This document shows positions 1-9,819 of a DNA stretch of 64,000 nt, piece by piece. How positions within the stretch are numbered: position 1 is the stretch's first letter; each line of letters begins with the position of its first letter. Below the pieces are notes generated by a model. The model was given only the letters and a program-made list of their open reading frames with translations, did not search any database and had not been told where the DNA came from. Source of the stretch: Bryobacterales bacterium (GTDB lineage: Bacteria > Acidobacteriota > Terriglobia > Bryobacterales > Bryobacteraceae); contig JAFAQY010000131.1 of the NCBI GenBank assembly GCA_019261985.1, positions 31,061-95,060 of the forward strand. Direction: 5' to 3'. Made by a program: the position numbers and the translations under genes.

Positions 1-981
1 TTGTGAATCGAACACGCTCTGCGCGGTCATATTCGCGGGATCGATATCGGCCACTTCGAACGCCTGAATGCAAGGCGTCCCGCTTCCGCTGGGGCATTCG
101 CCGCGCGCGCTCTTCACGCCAGCCGCAAGCATATGGCCGTTCGCGGTCCAGGTGATGTTATCGGGCATGAAGTCGAGTTTCACCACCCCTACATCTTTGC
201 TCTGCCGCAAATCGTACTTGTGAACTTCCTTCGCAGTCCATGCGTTGAAGTACATGTGGCGGCCGTCTGCGCCGGCAAGAACTCCGTTCGGATAACCAGC
301 GTGCGTACCCGGTAGTTCGCCCTCTTCTTTGACTGGAGACCACTGCGAAACGTACCCACTCGGCGAGCCCGCGAATAAATCCGAGGTATCTCCCTGGCTC
401 CTGAGCGCGGTGGGATGCGTGGCAATGAAGCTGCCATCGGGTAGTGCGGCGGCATCGTTAAAATCCCTGATGCTTACCGCGCAGCCGCGCCATATAAGGG
501 ACCAACTCCCGCCCGACTGCTTCAGCTCAAACATTTCAATTGACTCCCGCGCGCCGTGATTCACCACGTAGAGCTGCATCGCGCCGCTATTCCGCTTCGA
601 AAGCGAGATGCCATGGGGAATCATCCTGTCGGCGATGAAGCCGGGGCAGGCGGGATCGCCCCATTTCGTGTCGCGGCCTTCTGTAATCGAAAGCTTGCTG
701 AATTTTTTGGCGGCGATATCGAACAGGACCAAGCCGGCCTCCGGCCCCGGCGCTGTTTTCCCGTTTGCGCCGCGCGTGCTCACCATCTGACTGACGATCA
801 GGTATTTGCCGTCCGGAGTCAGCTCAAGGTCTTCAGGCGATCGCGTCCCGCAGAGGATTTCGATATCGCCATGGACGCCGCACTCCATGAGGGGCGGCGC
901 CGGAGGTCCGCCTTTCGATTGAGCCAGCGCCACGGAAGCGGCCACGCCAAAAGCGGCGAGCAACGGCAGAATCGGCTTCAT
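1..981 (-). CDS. Secreted paraoxonase/SMP-30-like beta-propeller protein, 3' end outside window
   Basis: The reading frame is open from the ATG at 981 to the first base of the window, so 327 codons are present and the C-terminus is missing. The start has a strong ribosome site (AAGGAGGA, 3 nt before ATG). Residues 1-20 form a Sec signal peptide ending ...SVALA. The mature part has six-bladed propeller features, and the local motifs PHGIS and LYVVNHGA followed by E-x-F-E match those around the active site of paraoxonase/arylesterases. From family knowledge it could be a calcium-dependent lactonase or esterase, or a non-catalytic propeller; the substrate cannot be read. It lies 9 nt downstream of accD on the same strand and is probably co-transcribed, although the pairing makes no obvious metabolic sense. 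Confidence 0.75.
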   Translation of the reverse strand, partial: MKPILPLLAAFGVAASVALAQSKGGPPAPPLMECGVHGDIEILCGTRSPEDLELTPDGKYLIVSQMVSTRGANGKTAPGPEAGLVLFDIAAKKFSKLSITEGRDTKWGDPACPGFIADRMIPHGISLSKRNSGAMQLYVVNHGARESIEMFELKQSGGSWSLIWRGCAVSIRDFNDAAALPDGSFIATHPTALRSQGDTSDLFAGSPSGYVSQWSPVKEEGELPGTHAGYPNGVLAGADGRHMYFNAWTAKEVHKYDLRQSKDVGVVKLDFMPDNITWTANGHMLAAGVKSARGECPSGSGTPCIQAFEVADIDPANMTAQSVFDSQ

Positions 982-990
982 GAGTCCTCC

Positions 991-1836
991 TTAATCGCAA
1001 AAGAATTTCAGAGCGCGCGCGATATAGGATTTTAACTCCGTGCGATTCACTACGGCGTCTAGAAACCCATGTTCCAGCAGGAACTCGCTGCGCTGGAATC
1101 CGTGGGGCAGTTTCTGGCGGATGGTTTGTTCGATCACGCGAGGACCGGCGAACCCGATCAGCGCGCCCGGTTCGGCGATGTTCAGATCTCCGAGCATCGC
1201 GAAACTCGCGGTCACGCCGCCTGTTGTGGGGTCGGTGAGCACGCTGACATAAGGAACTTTCGCGTCATCCAGCCGCATCAACGCCGCCGAAATCTTCGCC
1301 AGCTGCATAAGGCTAATCGCGCCTTCCTGCATCCGCGCTCCGCCGCTTGCCGAGATGATAATGAGTGGCGCCCGATTCGCAATAGATCTCTCGATTGCGC
1401 GCGTGATTTTTTCGCCGACAACCGCTCCCATGCTGCCGCCGATGAACTTCAGCTCCATCGCGCAAATGTTGACCTGGCGTGCTTCCAATCTCCCGGAAGC
1501 GGAGATGAGCGCGTCCGACAGCTTCGTAGCGCTTTGCATCGCCTGCAGACGGGCGGAATATTTTTTCGAGTCTTCGAAATTAAGCGGGTCCGTTGAAATC
1601 AGCGCCGCGTCGTGCTCTTGAAATTCGGCGTCGAACAGCATTGCGAGGCGGGCGCGGGCGTCGATCCGGAAATGATGGCCGCACTTCGGACAGCACTGAA
1701 AATTGTCCTCTAGCGCTTTTTTCCAAATTATTTGCGAGCAGCTCTCGCATTTCTGCCAGAGGCCTTCGGTGCGAACGCGGCGATACTCGCTATCTGGCGC
1801 ATTCGCTCCTGATTTTTGCCGGGTGAACCACGCCAT
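991..1836 (-). CDS. accD: Acetyl-CoA carboxylase carboxyltransferase subunit beta
   Basis: AccD forms the carboxyltransferase of acetyl-CoA carboxylase with AccA and transfers CO2 from carboxybiotin to acetyl-CoA, the first step of fatty acid synthesis in the cytosol. The N-terminus carries the zinc ribbon typical of bacterial AccD, two CxxC pairs with the family's spacing (KCESC and CCPKC, first cysteines 19 residues apart). The crotonase-type core follows, with SASGGARMQEG and DPTTGGVTASFAMLGD. Length (281 aa) is normal. I chose the ATG at 1836 (MAWFTRQK, as in homologues) over an upstream in-frame GTG at 1854. No accA is adjacent. Element A1 lies directly upstream. Confidence 0.95.
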   Translation of the reverse strand: MAWFTRQKSGANAPDSEYRRVRTEGLWQKCESCSQIIWKKALEDNFQCCPKCGHHFRIDARARLAMLFDAEFQEHDAALISTDPLNFEDSKKYSARLQAMQSATKLSDALISASGRLEARQVNICAMELKFIGGSMGAVVGEKITRAIERSIANRAPLIIISASGGARMQEGAISLMQLAKISAALMRLDDAKVPYVSVLTDPTTGGVTASFAMLGDLNIAEPGALIGFAGPRVIEQTIRQKLPHGFQRSEFLLEHGFLDAVVNRTELKSYIARALKFFCD

Positions 1837-1862
1837 CGCGAACACTTGAACCACGGTAGCAT

Positions 1863-1973
1863 GTGGGGCCGGTTGCTAACCGGCGCGCGATTGCCAATCG
1901 CGCTATTCAGGTTTGCTGGAAAGGTCGGCAGGCGGGTTTGGCAACCCGCCGCCGGTTAGCAACCCGGCCCCAC
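1863..1973. repeat. Palindromic repeat element A1 (four-hairpin, about 111 bp)
   Basis: This intergenic element starts GTGGGGCCGG and ends with the near-exact inverse (one extra C). Inside are four palindromes with short loops: CCGGTT-gct-AACCGG, GCGCGATT-gcc-AATCGCGC, GGCGGGTT-tggc-AACCCGCC and CCGGTT-agc-AACC(C)GG. A spacer of about 27 nt separates the second and third. It lies between the secreted BACON protein and accD, both on the minus strand. Other copies are at 21306-21418 (inverted orientation), 49886-49998 and, as a fragment, 63839-63857. Confidence 0.85.
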
Positions 1974-1981
1974 AACCCGCG

Positions 1982-4900
1982 CTACTGCACCGCGATCGTG
2001 GTTACCTGGGTCGTGGATGTGCCGTTGATGCTGATCGTCACCGGCACCGCGTTCCCAGTAACGCCGTTCGGCACCACGATGTTCATCTGCAACACTCCTG
2101 TCACCAGGCCCGGAGCCGCGCCTGCGAATTGCACGGTGGCAGGCACGCCCCCGACGGTGGCCGTCGCGCCCGAGATCGTGAGCAGGTCCGCCGATGTTTT
2201 CGGCACCGGCGTAACGCTTCCGGTGACGCCCGGAGGATTGGTATGGCCGCCTCCGGTTCCGAACACCGAAATCACACTGCCCTGTGGAGCGGGCTGGATG
2301 CCGGCACCCGACACGCCGTTATACGTCCCGTTTTGATTAATGGCCGAAAGCTGACCCGTCCCCTGCTGGTTGGAAGTGAAGAGCCCGGGGCTTTGAGCCG
2401 CGACAGCTAGCGGGATTGCCGCCGACTGCACGTTGTTGAATGAGACGACCACGTTGGTACTGAGCTGCCCGCCGATTTCCCAAGGAGCGATGACATTGAT
2501 TTGAGTGGCGGAAACGTATATCGGAGTTCCGGGAACCCCACCGAACAGCACCTGCACTCCGGCGAGTGTTGGATCCACTCCGCCGCTCGCGTTCAGCGCA
2601 AAGCTGACCCCTGTGGCCGGCCCAAGCTGCAAGCCTTTAATCGTGATCAGCTCTCCCGGCGCGATATAGGTGGCAACGTAACTGGCCGCGTTCTGCACTG
2701 TGGTCGGCTGCGGCGCCGCCTGCGCGGTAACCACCAACTGAACTGGGATCGCGATCGGGCTCGCCAATACTCCTGGAGCGGAGATCGAGATCGATCCGTT
2801 ATATGTCCCCACGGCCAAGCCTTGCGTATTTACGGAGACGTTGATGTCTTTCGAGCCTGTGCTTCCGGTGGTTGAGCCGGAAGATGGAATATCGGTCGAA
2901 AGCCAGCTGCCGCCGGAGGTTGTCGTTGTGCCAACGGTAAACGCAACCGGTCCGCCCGTGCTTGTCAGGGTAATTTTCTGCGACGCCGGCGTCGCGCCAT
3001 TGATCTGATACGCAAAGTTCAGTGAACTGACGGAGGCCGTGACCGTTTGCGCCGGGCCGACATTGAGCGTGACCGGAATCGTCAACGAGGGCTGCGAGGC
3101 GCCGACCAGTGTCAACAAGATCTGCGCAGTGTACTGGCCTTGCGATAGAGTGTTGGCGGCGATGCTGACCTGAATCGGCCCGCTCGCCGACCCGCTGGCC
3201 GGCGAAATCTGCAACCAGTTGTTGCCCGTGGAGTACTGAATTGATGACGTGAAGCTCGCCGTGCCGCCGGTGCTGGCCAGAGTGAGGGTTTGCGCGGCGG
3301 GAAGCGGCCCTCCTTGTGCCTCCGCGAACGTGAGCGATGTCGGCGAAACCGCCACGCTCACATTGGAGGTCAGGGTCAGCGTCACAGGAACCGTGAGCTG
3401 ATAATTCGGAATCGTAGAAGACGAAATCTGGATGGTCCCGTTATAGACTCCCGGATTGGTCAGCACGCCCGGTGAAATGGTGACGGTGAGCGGCGCGGGA
3501 GCATTGCCGGTGTTGGGGCTCACCGCAAGCCATGCTCCGCCCGTCGATGACGTTACTAAAGCCTGAAAATCGGGAAGGCTGCTCAGGCTCGTGCTGGTAA
3601 GCGAGATGGTGCGCGTGAATGGTTGCGCGCCCACCTGAGCAGTCTCCAGGCCGAATCCGGCCGGCATATTCACCACTAGCTCAGGTTTATTGGCGGCGCT
3701 CACCGCGGCTGTGACGTTGATGGTCAAATTCGTCGTGCCGGTGGACGACGTGTAACTAAGCGTGACCGCGCCGGAACACAAGCCGGCGCCCATGCCCGAG
3801 ATGCCTGGAGCAGTAATTGTCACGGTTGCCGGAGTAGCGGCTCCAGACGCTGTTGCGGCGAGCCAGTTCGCGGGGCAATTTGCGGCGGCGGTAACGCTAG
3901 GGGTCACCGTGAATGAAATCGGCTGCCCGGTGCTTACAACACTCACGAGCTGCGCGCCAGGGAGCGATTGGCCCGTCTCGTAGCTGAATAATAAAGCCTG
4001 CGGTCCCGCCTGCAATACGGATGCGGCAGTCAAATTGAGCGTCACGGCGATCGTTTGCGTGTAGGTGTCGCCGTTCGTAGGTGTGATCTTAATCGTTCCC
4101 GTCGAACTGCCGAGTGGCTGGCCGGCAGGATTGACCCGAATAGTAAGGGTTGCGGCGGTCGTGCTGGTGCCGGATGTCGAGAAATTCGTTCCAGTTGTGG
4201 CCGTAAGCCAAGCCGAATCCGAAGCGAAAGCGAACCCTTGTTTACTGCCATCGGATGCGGTTACTTGTACCGTCTGGTCGGACGGCGGAGTGGTCGCGCC
4301 GAACTGGGCGCTATATGCCAGCGAATTGGCGGAAAGTTGTATCAGCGGATGCGCGGCCGCAATCAATGTAATGGGAACCGCGACCCCTCCAGGGTTAAAG
4401 ACCACACTTGCGGTGTAGGTGGCGGGCGTGAGATTGGCCTCCGCGGGTTTCGGTATCAGCATCACAGAGCCTGGCGTGCTTCCTCCGAATGCGCTCAGTT
4501 GAAGCCAGGCGACATTCGGGGTGAGCGCAGCGGTGAAAGTCGTCGTCCCGCTGCTGGAAGTGACGTTCAATTGAAGCGGACCGGGATCGGGTGTGCCGGT
4601 CTGCCACAAAATCGGCGCTGGGTTGCTCGGAGAGGTGGTGAGGGTCGCGCTCGCATTAACCGTTAGCGTGACCGGGATCTGCACTGAATCCCCGCTGGTG
4701 GAACTTTGAACGATGATGGACCCGGTGTAAGTGCCCGCGGTTAAGCCCTGGGGATTCGTGAACACTTGAAAACCTGCGTCGCCCGACGTGCCGCTGGTGG
4801 CGCTGAGCTCAAGCCAATTTCCACCAGTCTGCGTCTGCGGGGTGATCGAGTAGGTAAGCACCGCGCCGCTGCTTGCGATCTGCACGGTGGAGCTCGATGG

Positions 4901-5377
4901 CGTCGCAGTGCCGGAGCCTTGCTGGGCACTGAAGGAAAGAGTCGAGGGATTCGCGGAGAGCGCGGACGCGCCGCTTACGCTTACCGTCACGTTTACCGTC
5001 TGTTGTAGCGCGCTCTGCCCGCTAACGGTGACCGTAAGAGTTCCCGAGTAGGGCGCTCCTTGAATCAGTCCTTGTGTGTTCACGCGAACCGGCAATACAG
5101 AGGGTGTCGAATTGAAATTGAGCGTGGATGGGGTGACAATCCAATTCTGATTCGCAGTGATCACGGCAGTGCCGGTCGCGCCCGAATTCCAACTGATGTA
5201 CAAATTCTGCGGCTGGCTGATTCCGTTGGCGGGAACGCCGTTGAAGGCGAGCGCGACGGGCGATGTAGGAGGGTTCGTCGCCACGGTGAGTGTCGTCTGT
5301 GCCCGGAGTGTGTCGAAACAACCCAGCGCGGCCACGATCGCAATTATTGTCAAGGTAAGATTTTTCAACTGATTCAT
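1982..5377 (-). CDS. Large secreted BACON-like repeat protein with TIGR03437 C-terminal domain
   Basis: This 1131-residue exported protein has a signal peptide at residues 1-26 (ending ...DTLRAQ). Roughly eight Ig-like/BACON-type repeats of 90-110 residues follow, each opening like PSTLSF or SANSLAYS and closing on G-x-Y-x-G-x-I-x-I strands. From about residue 890 to the end is the TIGR03437 domain (NAASY, APGELITIKG, INVIAPWE, VFGTGGG), known mainly from Solibacter relatives. The composition is rich in Thr, Ser, Gly and Ala and almost lacks Cys, as expected for an extracellular adhesive or carbohydrate-binding scaffold. No catalytic domain is visible. The gene stands alone between repeat arrays at both ends; function is unknown beyond surface or secreted structure. 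Confidence 0.85.
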   Translation of the reverse strand: MNQLKNLTLTIIAIVAALGCFDTLRAQTTLTVATNPPTSPVALAFNGVPANGISQPQNLYISWNSGATGTAVITANQNWIVTPSTLNFNSTPSVLPVRVNTQGLIQGAPYSGTLTVTVSGQSALQQTVNVTVSVSGASALSANPSTLSFSAQQGSGTATPSSSTVQIASSGAVLTYSITPQTQTGGNWLELSATSGTSGDAGFQVFTNPQGLTAGTYTGSIIVQSSTSGDSVQIPVTLTVNASATLTTSPSNPAPILWQTGTPDPGPLQLNVTSSSGTTTFTAALTPNVAWLQLSAFGGSTPGSVMLIPKPAEANLTPATYTASVVFNPGGVAVPITLIAAAHPLIQLSANSLAYSAQFGATTPPSDQTVQVTASDGSKQGFAFASDSAWLTATTGTNFSTSGTSTTAATLTIRVNPAGQPLGSSTGTIKITPTNGDTYTQTIAVTLNLTAASVLQAGPQALLFSYETGQSLPGAQLVSVVSTGQPISFTVTPSVTAAANCPANWLAATASGAATPATVTITAPGISGMGAGLCSGAVTLSYTSSTGTTNLTINVTAAVSAANKPELVVNMPAGFGLETAQVGAQPFTRTISLTSTSLSSLPDFQALVTSSTGGAWLAVSPNTGNAPAPLTVTISPGVLTNPGVYNGTIQISSSTIPNYQLTVPVTLTLTSNVSVAVSPTSLTFAEAQGGPLPAAQTLTLASTGGTASFTSSIQYSTGNNWLQISPASGSASGPIQVSIAANTLSQGQYTAQILLTLVGASQPSLTIPVTLNVGPAQTVTASVSSLNFAYQINGATPASQKITLTSTGGPVAFTVGTTTTSGGSWLSTDIPSSGSTTGSTGSKDINVSVNTQGLAVGTYNGSISISAPGVLASPIAIPVQLVVTAQAAPQPTTVQNAASYVATYIAPGELITIKGLQLGPATGVSFALNASGGVDPTLAGVQVLFGGVPGTPIYVSATQINVIAPWEIGGQLSTNVVVSFNNVQSAAIPLAVAAQSPGLFTSNQQGTGQLSAINQNGTYNGVSGAGIQPAPQGSVISVFGTGGGHTNPPGVTGSVTPVPKTSADLLTISGATATVGGVPATVQFAGAAPGLVTGVLQMNIVVPNGVTGNAVPVTISINGTSTTQVTTIAVQ

Positions 5378-5469
5378 GAGGGGAACTACTTTCCTTCCGT
5401 ACGCCGGTATGCAATCAGTTATCCAAGAATCGTTTCAAACAAAATAGGTGTACATGTTTTAATCCAGCA

Positions 5470-5583
5470 AAACAAGCTTTAGCCTGTCCTCGGAAGTAGA
5501 ACAAGCTTAAGTAGGACAAGCTTTAGCTTGTCCTTTCGGATGTAGAACAAGCTCAAATCGGACAAGCTGAAGCTCGTCCTACT
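5470..5583. repeat. Cluster of degenerate family-B palindromes (ACAAGCTT... / ...AAGCTTGT)
   Basis: Three tandem, partly decayed copies of the family-B palindrome fill the divergent intergenic space. AACAAGCTTTAGCCTGTCCT starts at 5471; GTAGGACAAGCTTTAGCTTG starts at 5511; a weaker pair, GGACAAGCTGAAGCTCGTCC, ends the cluster near 5580. The cluster sits between the divergently transcribed BACON protein (start 5377) and the ABC ATPase (start 5604), so any promoters for these genes must lie within or beside it. Clean copies are at 9787-9812 and 30743-30789. Confidence 0.8.
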
Positions 5584-5603
5584 CGCTTAAGATAAAAGCA
5601 GCG

Positions 5604-6332
5604 ATGTCCAGCGATGACGATGCTGCCATCCGTGTGGTCAACCTCACGAAAACGTACCGCTCTGGCGACGCGGACCTTACGGTTTTTTCGCGCCTGAATT
5701 TCGAAGTCGCGCGGGGGGAAAAGCTCGCGCTGGTAGGCGAATCGGGCGCGGGTAAAAGTACGTTGATGCACCTGCTGGGAGGTCTGGACAGGCCGACGGA
5801 GGGTGCGATATACTTCGGGCAGAACGACATTTGCACGCTTTCCGCCGCTGATTTAGCAGCGTTCAGGAACCGGGAGGTTGGATTTGTATGGCAGATTCAA
5901 TCGCTTCTGGCCGAATTCACGGCGCTGGAGAATGTAATGATGCCGTTGCTGATTCGGGGGCAGGCCAGAGAAACGGCGGAGCCTCTGGCGATGGCGAGGT
6001 TGAATGAAGTTGGTTTGCGGAGCCGCGCATCGCATCGCGCGGGAGAGCTTTCGGGCGGCGAACAACAGCGCGTGGCGCTGGCGCGTGCCTTGGTGGGCGA
6101 TCCCGGTATCCTGCTCGCAGACGAGCCCACCGGCAACCTGGATTTCCGCACCGGGGAAATGATCATGGGCCTGCTGGAGGATCTTCACACCGCCCGCCGG
6201 CTTACCTCTGTTCACGTCACCCACAATTTGAATTTCGCCCGGCGCGCGGATCGCGCGCTGGCGCTGGAGCGCGGCCAATTAGTTCCCGTAGACTTCGCGG
6301 AGTCCGCGATGTGGGAGTCGCCGCATGTTTGA
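5604..6332 (+). CDS. ABC transporter ATP-binding protein, LolD/MacB type
   Basis: This 242-residue stand-alone ABC ATPase has Walker A GESGAGKS (45-52), Q-loop Q97, signature LSGGEQQR (149-156), Walker B ILLADE (169-174) and the switch His in VHVTHN (207). The sequence around the signature and DEPTGNLD is closest to the LolD/FtsE/MacB class, which powers periplasm-facing mechanotransmission or lipoprotein release. No permease is adjacent, so its membrane partner is elsewhere or it works with the downstream Clp genes. Its stop overlaps the next start by 8 nt (ATGTTTGA), predicting translational coupling. It is the first gene of the five-gene clp run. Confidence 0.9.
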   Translation: MSSDDDAAIRVVNLTKTYRSGDADLTVFSRLNFEVARGEKLALVGESGAGKSTLMHLLGGLDRPTEGAIYFGQNDICTLSAADLAAFRNREVGFVWQIQSLLAEFTALENVMMPLLIRGQARETAEPLAMARLNEVGLRSRASHRAGELSGGEQQRVALARALVGDPGILLADEPTGNLDFRTGEMIMGLLEDLHTARRLTSVHVTHNLNFARRADRALALERGQLVPVDFAESAMWESPHV

Positions 6333-7299
6333 GAGATATACCGAAAAGGCCCGCCGTTCCATCTTCTTCGCGCGCTATGAAGCCAGCACTTTCGGAAGTC
6401 CCGAGATCGGAACCGAGCATTTGCTGCTAGGGTTGTTGCGGGAAGATCCAGCGTTGCTCGGCGCGAAGCCGCCGCTTGAACCGATTCGTAAATGGATCGT
6501 AGATCACGGCGGGGCGCGCGGCGAAACTATACCCACCTCGATGGATTTGCCCTTGAACCAGGAGTGCAAGCGTGCGCTGATGTTGGGGGCCGATGAGGCC
6601 ACTAAAATGGGCCACACACGGGTCGAGACGGGTCACCTGCTGCTCGGCATTGTGGATCAGGAAAGCTGCGGCGGCGCGACGGCCTTAAGGGAATTCGGAT
6701 TTATCGCGGATGCGTTGCGGGCCGCGGTTGCATCCAACCCTGTGGGGGCGGCTCTTCCGGATTTCCCGGCCGCGTCAAGGGCCGATTCGCCGGGTGGTCA
6801 CCTCCAAAAGGCGCTGCTCGACAAAGCCGGGGCACATTGGGGCTCCGCTTCTGCGCTGTGGTCCTCTGAGAATCGAGAGGCCCGAAACATGTACTTGAGC
6901 GCCCAAGGTGAAGCCCGCAAGTTAAACAGTCCATGCGTTGAAACCAGGCATCTTTTGCTCGCACTGGTTCAAGGTATTGCTGTCAAAACCTGCTTTGGAC
7001 TCGATCCGGCGGCGTTTCGTCAGCACATCAAGCCCGAGCCGGCGCGCCGCGAACATGTATCTGCGATGCCGCCTACAGATGAATTGAAGCGGGCTCTGGC
7101 CTTTGCAGCGGAAGAGGCGGAGAGGTTGGGACACAAGGACCTTGGGCCCGAACACTTGGTGCTCGGATTGCTTCGCGAGGAAGCGAGTGAAGCGTCGGAA
7201 ATCTTGCGGGCAAACGGTTTAAGTTTGGATCAGGCGCGCCGCGCGGTGGCGGCGTTCCGGGATCCGCGTCTCGAGTCAGAAGGAAGTGATTATGTTTGA
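6325..7299 (+). CDS. Stand-alone double Clp_N domain protein (no AAA+ module)
   Basis: This 324-residue protein consists of two Clp N-terminal substrate/adaptor domains, about 1-135 and 180-312, joined by a Pro/Ala-rich linker. There is no Walker motif anywhere. Each domain shows the paired motif of ClpA/ClpC N-domains ([44 protein letters not shown]). The first 41 residues match the downstream ClpC at 37 positions, beginning [11 protein letters not shown] in both, so it probably arose by local duplication of the clpC 5' end. It overlaps both neighbours by the same 8 nt. By analogy with N-domain adaptors and plant ClpT it may compete for or deliver ClpC substrates; that role is inference. Confidence 0.85.
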   Translation: MFERYTEKARRSIFFARYEASTFGSPEIGTEHLLLGLLREDPALLGAKPPLEPIRKWIVDHGGARGETIPTSMDLPLNQECKRALMLGADEATKMGHTRVETGHLLLGIVDQESCGGATALREFGFIADALRAAVASNPVGAALPDFPAASRADSPGGHLQKALLDKAGAHWGSASALWSSENREARNMYLSAQGEARKLNSPCVETRHLLLALVQGIAVKTCFGLDPAAFRQHIKPEPARREHVSAMPPTDELKRALAFAAEEAERLGHKDLGPEHLVLGLLREEASEASEILRANGLSLDQARRAVAAFRDPRLESEGSDYV

Positions 7300-9790
7300 A
7301 CGTTATACAGAGAAGGCTCGCAGGGTAATTTTTTTCGCCCGTTATGAAGCCAGCCAGTTTGGCAGCCCGTGCATCGAAACCGAACACCTGCTGCTGGGCT
7401 TGCTCCGGGAGGACAAATCTCTCGCAAACCGATTTTTGCGCTCCAACGCATCGGTGGAATCGATTCGCAAGCAAATCGAAGCTCATACCACCATGCGGGA
7501 AAAGGTTTCTACGTCCGTCGACCTGCCGCTGAGCCATGAGTGCAAGCGCGTGCTTGCCTATGGCGCCGAGGAGGCGGAGCGGCTTAATCACAAACATATC
7601 GGCACGGAACATCTTTTGCTTGGCTTGTTGCGAGAAGAAAAGTGCTTCGCCGCCGATATACTGCATGAGCGCGGCTTGCGTCTGTCGCAAGTGCGCGAGG
7701 ATATCGCCCGCCAGAGCTCCGAAAAAATGTCATCCAATCGCCCCAAGGAAAGTTCTTTGTTGAGTGAGTTCAGCCGCGACCTCACCCAGGCCGCGACCGA
7801 TGGCCTGCTGGATCCCCTGGTTGGCCGCGATTACGAACTTGAGCGCGTGGTGCAGATCCTGTGCCGCCGCACCAAGAACAACCCCGTGTTGATCGGCGAG
7901 CCGGGTGTTGGTAAAACCGCGATCGTGGAGGGATTGGCCCAGCGAATCGCGGACGGAGACGTCCCTTCGTTCCTCTCCGACAAACGCATCCTGGCGCTGG
8001 ATCTTTCGTTGATCGTCGCCGGCACCAAATATCGCGGGCAATTTGAAGAGCGGCTGAAGACCATCATGAAGGAACTGATGGAGAACCAGAACGCCGTGAT
8101 CTTCATTGATGAGCTGCACACGTTAGTGGGCGCCGGGTCGGCGGAAGGCTCGCTGGATGCGGCGAATATTTTGAAGCCCGCGCTTTCGCGCGGTGAGATC
8201 CAGTGCATCGGCGCGACCACTCCCGCGGAATACCGCAAATCTATTGAAAAAGACCGGTCGCTCGAGCGCCGCTTCCAGGCCGTCAAAGTGCCGCCGCCAA
8301 ATGAAGCGGACGCGATCCGCGTTCTGTTCGGAATCAAGGAACGCTACGAAAAATTCCATGCAGTCGCGTACACGGATGAGAGTTTGGAGAATGCCGTCCA
8401 CACCTCGGTTCGCTTTATTCCAGACCGCTTCCTGCCCGATAAGGCCATCGACCTGATCGATGAAGCGGGCGCGCGCGTAAAATTGCGGCAGACCACGTTG
8501 CCGGGTGAAGTGGCCGACGTGCAGAAGCGCATAAAATTCATCGTGCACCGGATGGAAAATGCCATCGCCAACCACGAGTTCGAGAAGGCGCGCTTCTATT
8601 CCGACGAAGAACGCAAGGAGCGCGAGAATCTGCGCCAGCTTCGCGATAAGTACAATCTGGACGACACGTCCACGGGCGTGGTCACGAAAGACGACATCGA
8701 AGAAGTGGTCGCGCGCTGGACTGGCGTGCCGATGACGGCGATAAAAGAAGAAGAAGTATCCAAGCTTCTTCGCATTGAAGAAGAATTGCACCGGCGCGTT
8801 ATCAGCCAGGAGAAGGCAATTTCCGCGCTGGCTCGAGCGATCCGCCGGTCGCGCGCCGGCTTGAAATCGCCGAAGCGCCCCGCTGGGTCGTTCCTGTTTC
8901 TTGGGCCGACGGGCGTGGGCAAGACTGAAGTTGCACGCGCTCTGGCGGAATTCCTGTTCGGCAGCGAGAAATCGCTAATTCGCTTCGATATGTCCGAATT
9001 CATGGAGAAGCACTCGGTATCGAAGCTGATCGGCTCGCCTCCCGGATACGTCGGATACGAAGAGGGCGGACAGCTTACCGAACGCGTAAAGCGCGCGCCC
9101 TACTCCATCATTCTTTTGGACGAAATCGAGAAAGCGCACCCGGATGTCTACAACATCCTGCTGCAGGTGTTCGAAGACGGCCAGTTAACCGACGGCCTCG
9201 GCAACACGGTCGATTTCAAGAACACCATCATCATCATGACCTCGAACCTCGGCGCGCGATTCTTGGAAAAGAAATCGCCCATGGGCTTCCACGCGCCGGG
9301 CTCCGGGCTGCCTCAAAAAGTCGAGGATCAGGTAATGGGCGAGGTCAAGAAGGCCTTCAATCCTGAGTTCCTCAACCGCCTGGACGAGGTGATCCTGTTT
9401 ACGTCCCTCAACGATGAGGACCTGCTCAAGATCATCGAGCTTCTTACGGCGCAGATCAATCAAAATCTGGGCGCGAAGCAAATTAAAATTCGCCTTGCGA
9501 CGGACGCGGCCAGGCACATTCTGGAGAAGACCTGCACGGATCGCAGCTACGGCGCGCGCCCGCTGCGGCGAGCGCTTCAGAAGTACATCGAAGATCCGCT
9601 GAGCGAGGCGCTGATTCAAGGGTCGCTCGCGCGGCCTGCCGAATTCGAAGTCTACCTCGGCGAGGGCGGCCTTTACTGCCGCCAAGTATCGCAAGTCCCG
9701 CAAGAACAGCCGGTGTCGGCGGGCGGGGAACCAATCGCGGAGGAAGAAGCGCCTCCCGCGCCCGGAATGCCGCTCTACATGTTTGAGTAG
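7292..9790 (+). CDS. clpC: ATP-dependent Clp protease ATPase subunit ClpC
   Basis: ClpC is a Hsp100 unfoldase that feeds substrates to ClpP. Numbering from the ATG at 7292 (832 aa): Clp_N repeats 1-140, Walker A1 GEPGVGKT (202-209), Walker B1 VIFIDE (269-274), a middle UVR-type coiled-coil at 408-450, Walker A2 GPTGVGKT (538-545), Walker B2 ILLDEIEK (607-614), then the C-terminal D2-small domain. The tripeptide MGF (664-666) occupies the ClpP-docking loop, where IGF/VGF/LGF is usual, so ClpP binding is plausible. A GTG at 7286 is in frame, but AAGGAAG before 7292 favours the ATG. Arg residues stand in for arginine fingers (ERRFQ). The TAG stop lies inside a family-B palindrome. Confidence 0.95.
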   Translation: MFERYTEKARRVIFFARYEASQFGSPCIETEHLLLGLLREDKSLANRFLRSNASVESIRKQIEAHTTMREKVSTSVDLPLSHECKRVLAYGAEEAERLNHKHIGTEHLLLGLLREEKCFAADILHERGLRLSQVREDIARQSSEKMSSNRPKESSLLSEFSRDLTQAATDGLLDPLVGRDYELERVVQILCRRTKNNPVLIGEPGVGKTAIVEGLAQRIADGDVPSFLSDKRILALDLSLIVAGTKYRGQFEERLKTIMKELMENQNAVIFIDELHTLVGAGSAEGSLDAANILKPALSRGEIQCIGATTPAEYRKSIEKDRSLERRFQAVKVPPPNEADAIRVLFGIKERYEKFHAVAYTDESLENAVHTSVRFIPDRFLPDKAIDLIDEAGARVKLRQTTLPGEVADVQKRIKFIVHRMENAIANHEFEKARFYSDEERKERENLRQLRDKYNLDDTSTGVVTKDDIEEVVARWTGVPMTAIKEEEVSKLLRIEEELHRRVISQEKAISALARAIRRSRAGLKSPKRPAGSFLFLGPTGVGKTEVARALAEFLFGSEKSLIRFDMSEFMEKHSVSKLIGSPPGYVGYEEGGQLTERVKRAPYSIILLDEIEKAHPDVYNILLQVFEDGQLTDGLGNTVDFKNTIIIMTSNLGARFLEKKSPMGFHAPGSGLPQKVEDQVMGEVKKAFNPEFLNRLDEVILFTSLNDEDLLKIIELLTAQINQNLGAKQIKIRLATDAARHILEKTCTDRSYGARPLRRALQKYIEDPLSEALIQGSLARPAEFEVYLGEGGLYCRQVSQVPQEQPVSAGGEPIAEEEAPPAPGMPLYMFE

Positions 9791-9812
9791 GACAAGCTTA
9801 AGCTTGTCCTAC
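9787..9812. repeat. Family-B perfect 26-bp palindrome at the clpC 3' end
   Basis: The arm GTAGGACAAGCTT is followed immediately by its exact reverse complement, giving a perfect 13+13 bp palindrome with no loop. Its second to fourth bases are the clpC stop codon TAG. Seven bases separate it from the ATG of the downstream site-2 protease gene, which has no visible Shine-Dalgarno sequence. In RNA the palindrome could form a hairpin that attenuates or terminates transcription between the two genes. There is no T tract after it. Confidence 0.85.
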
Positions 9813-9819
9813 TGTAATC

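Noticed and set aside
5470..5583. A short CRISPR array, because similar units recur
   Set aside because: The units are palindromic, unequal in length and lack uniform spacers; the same units occur singly elsewhere.
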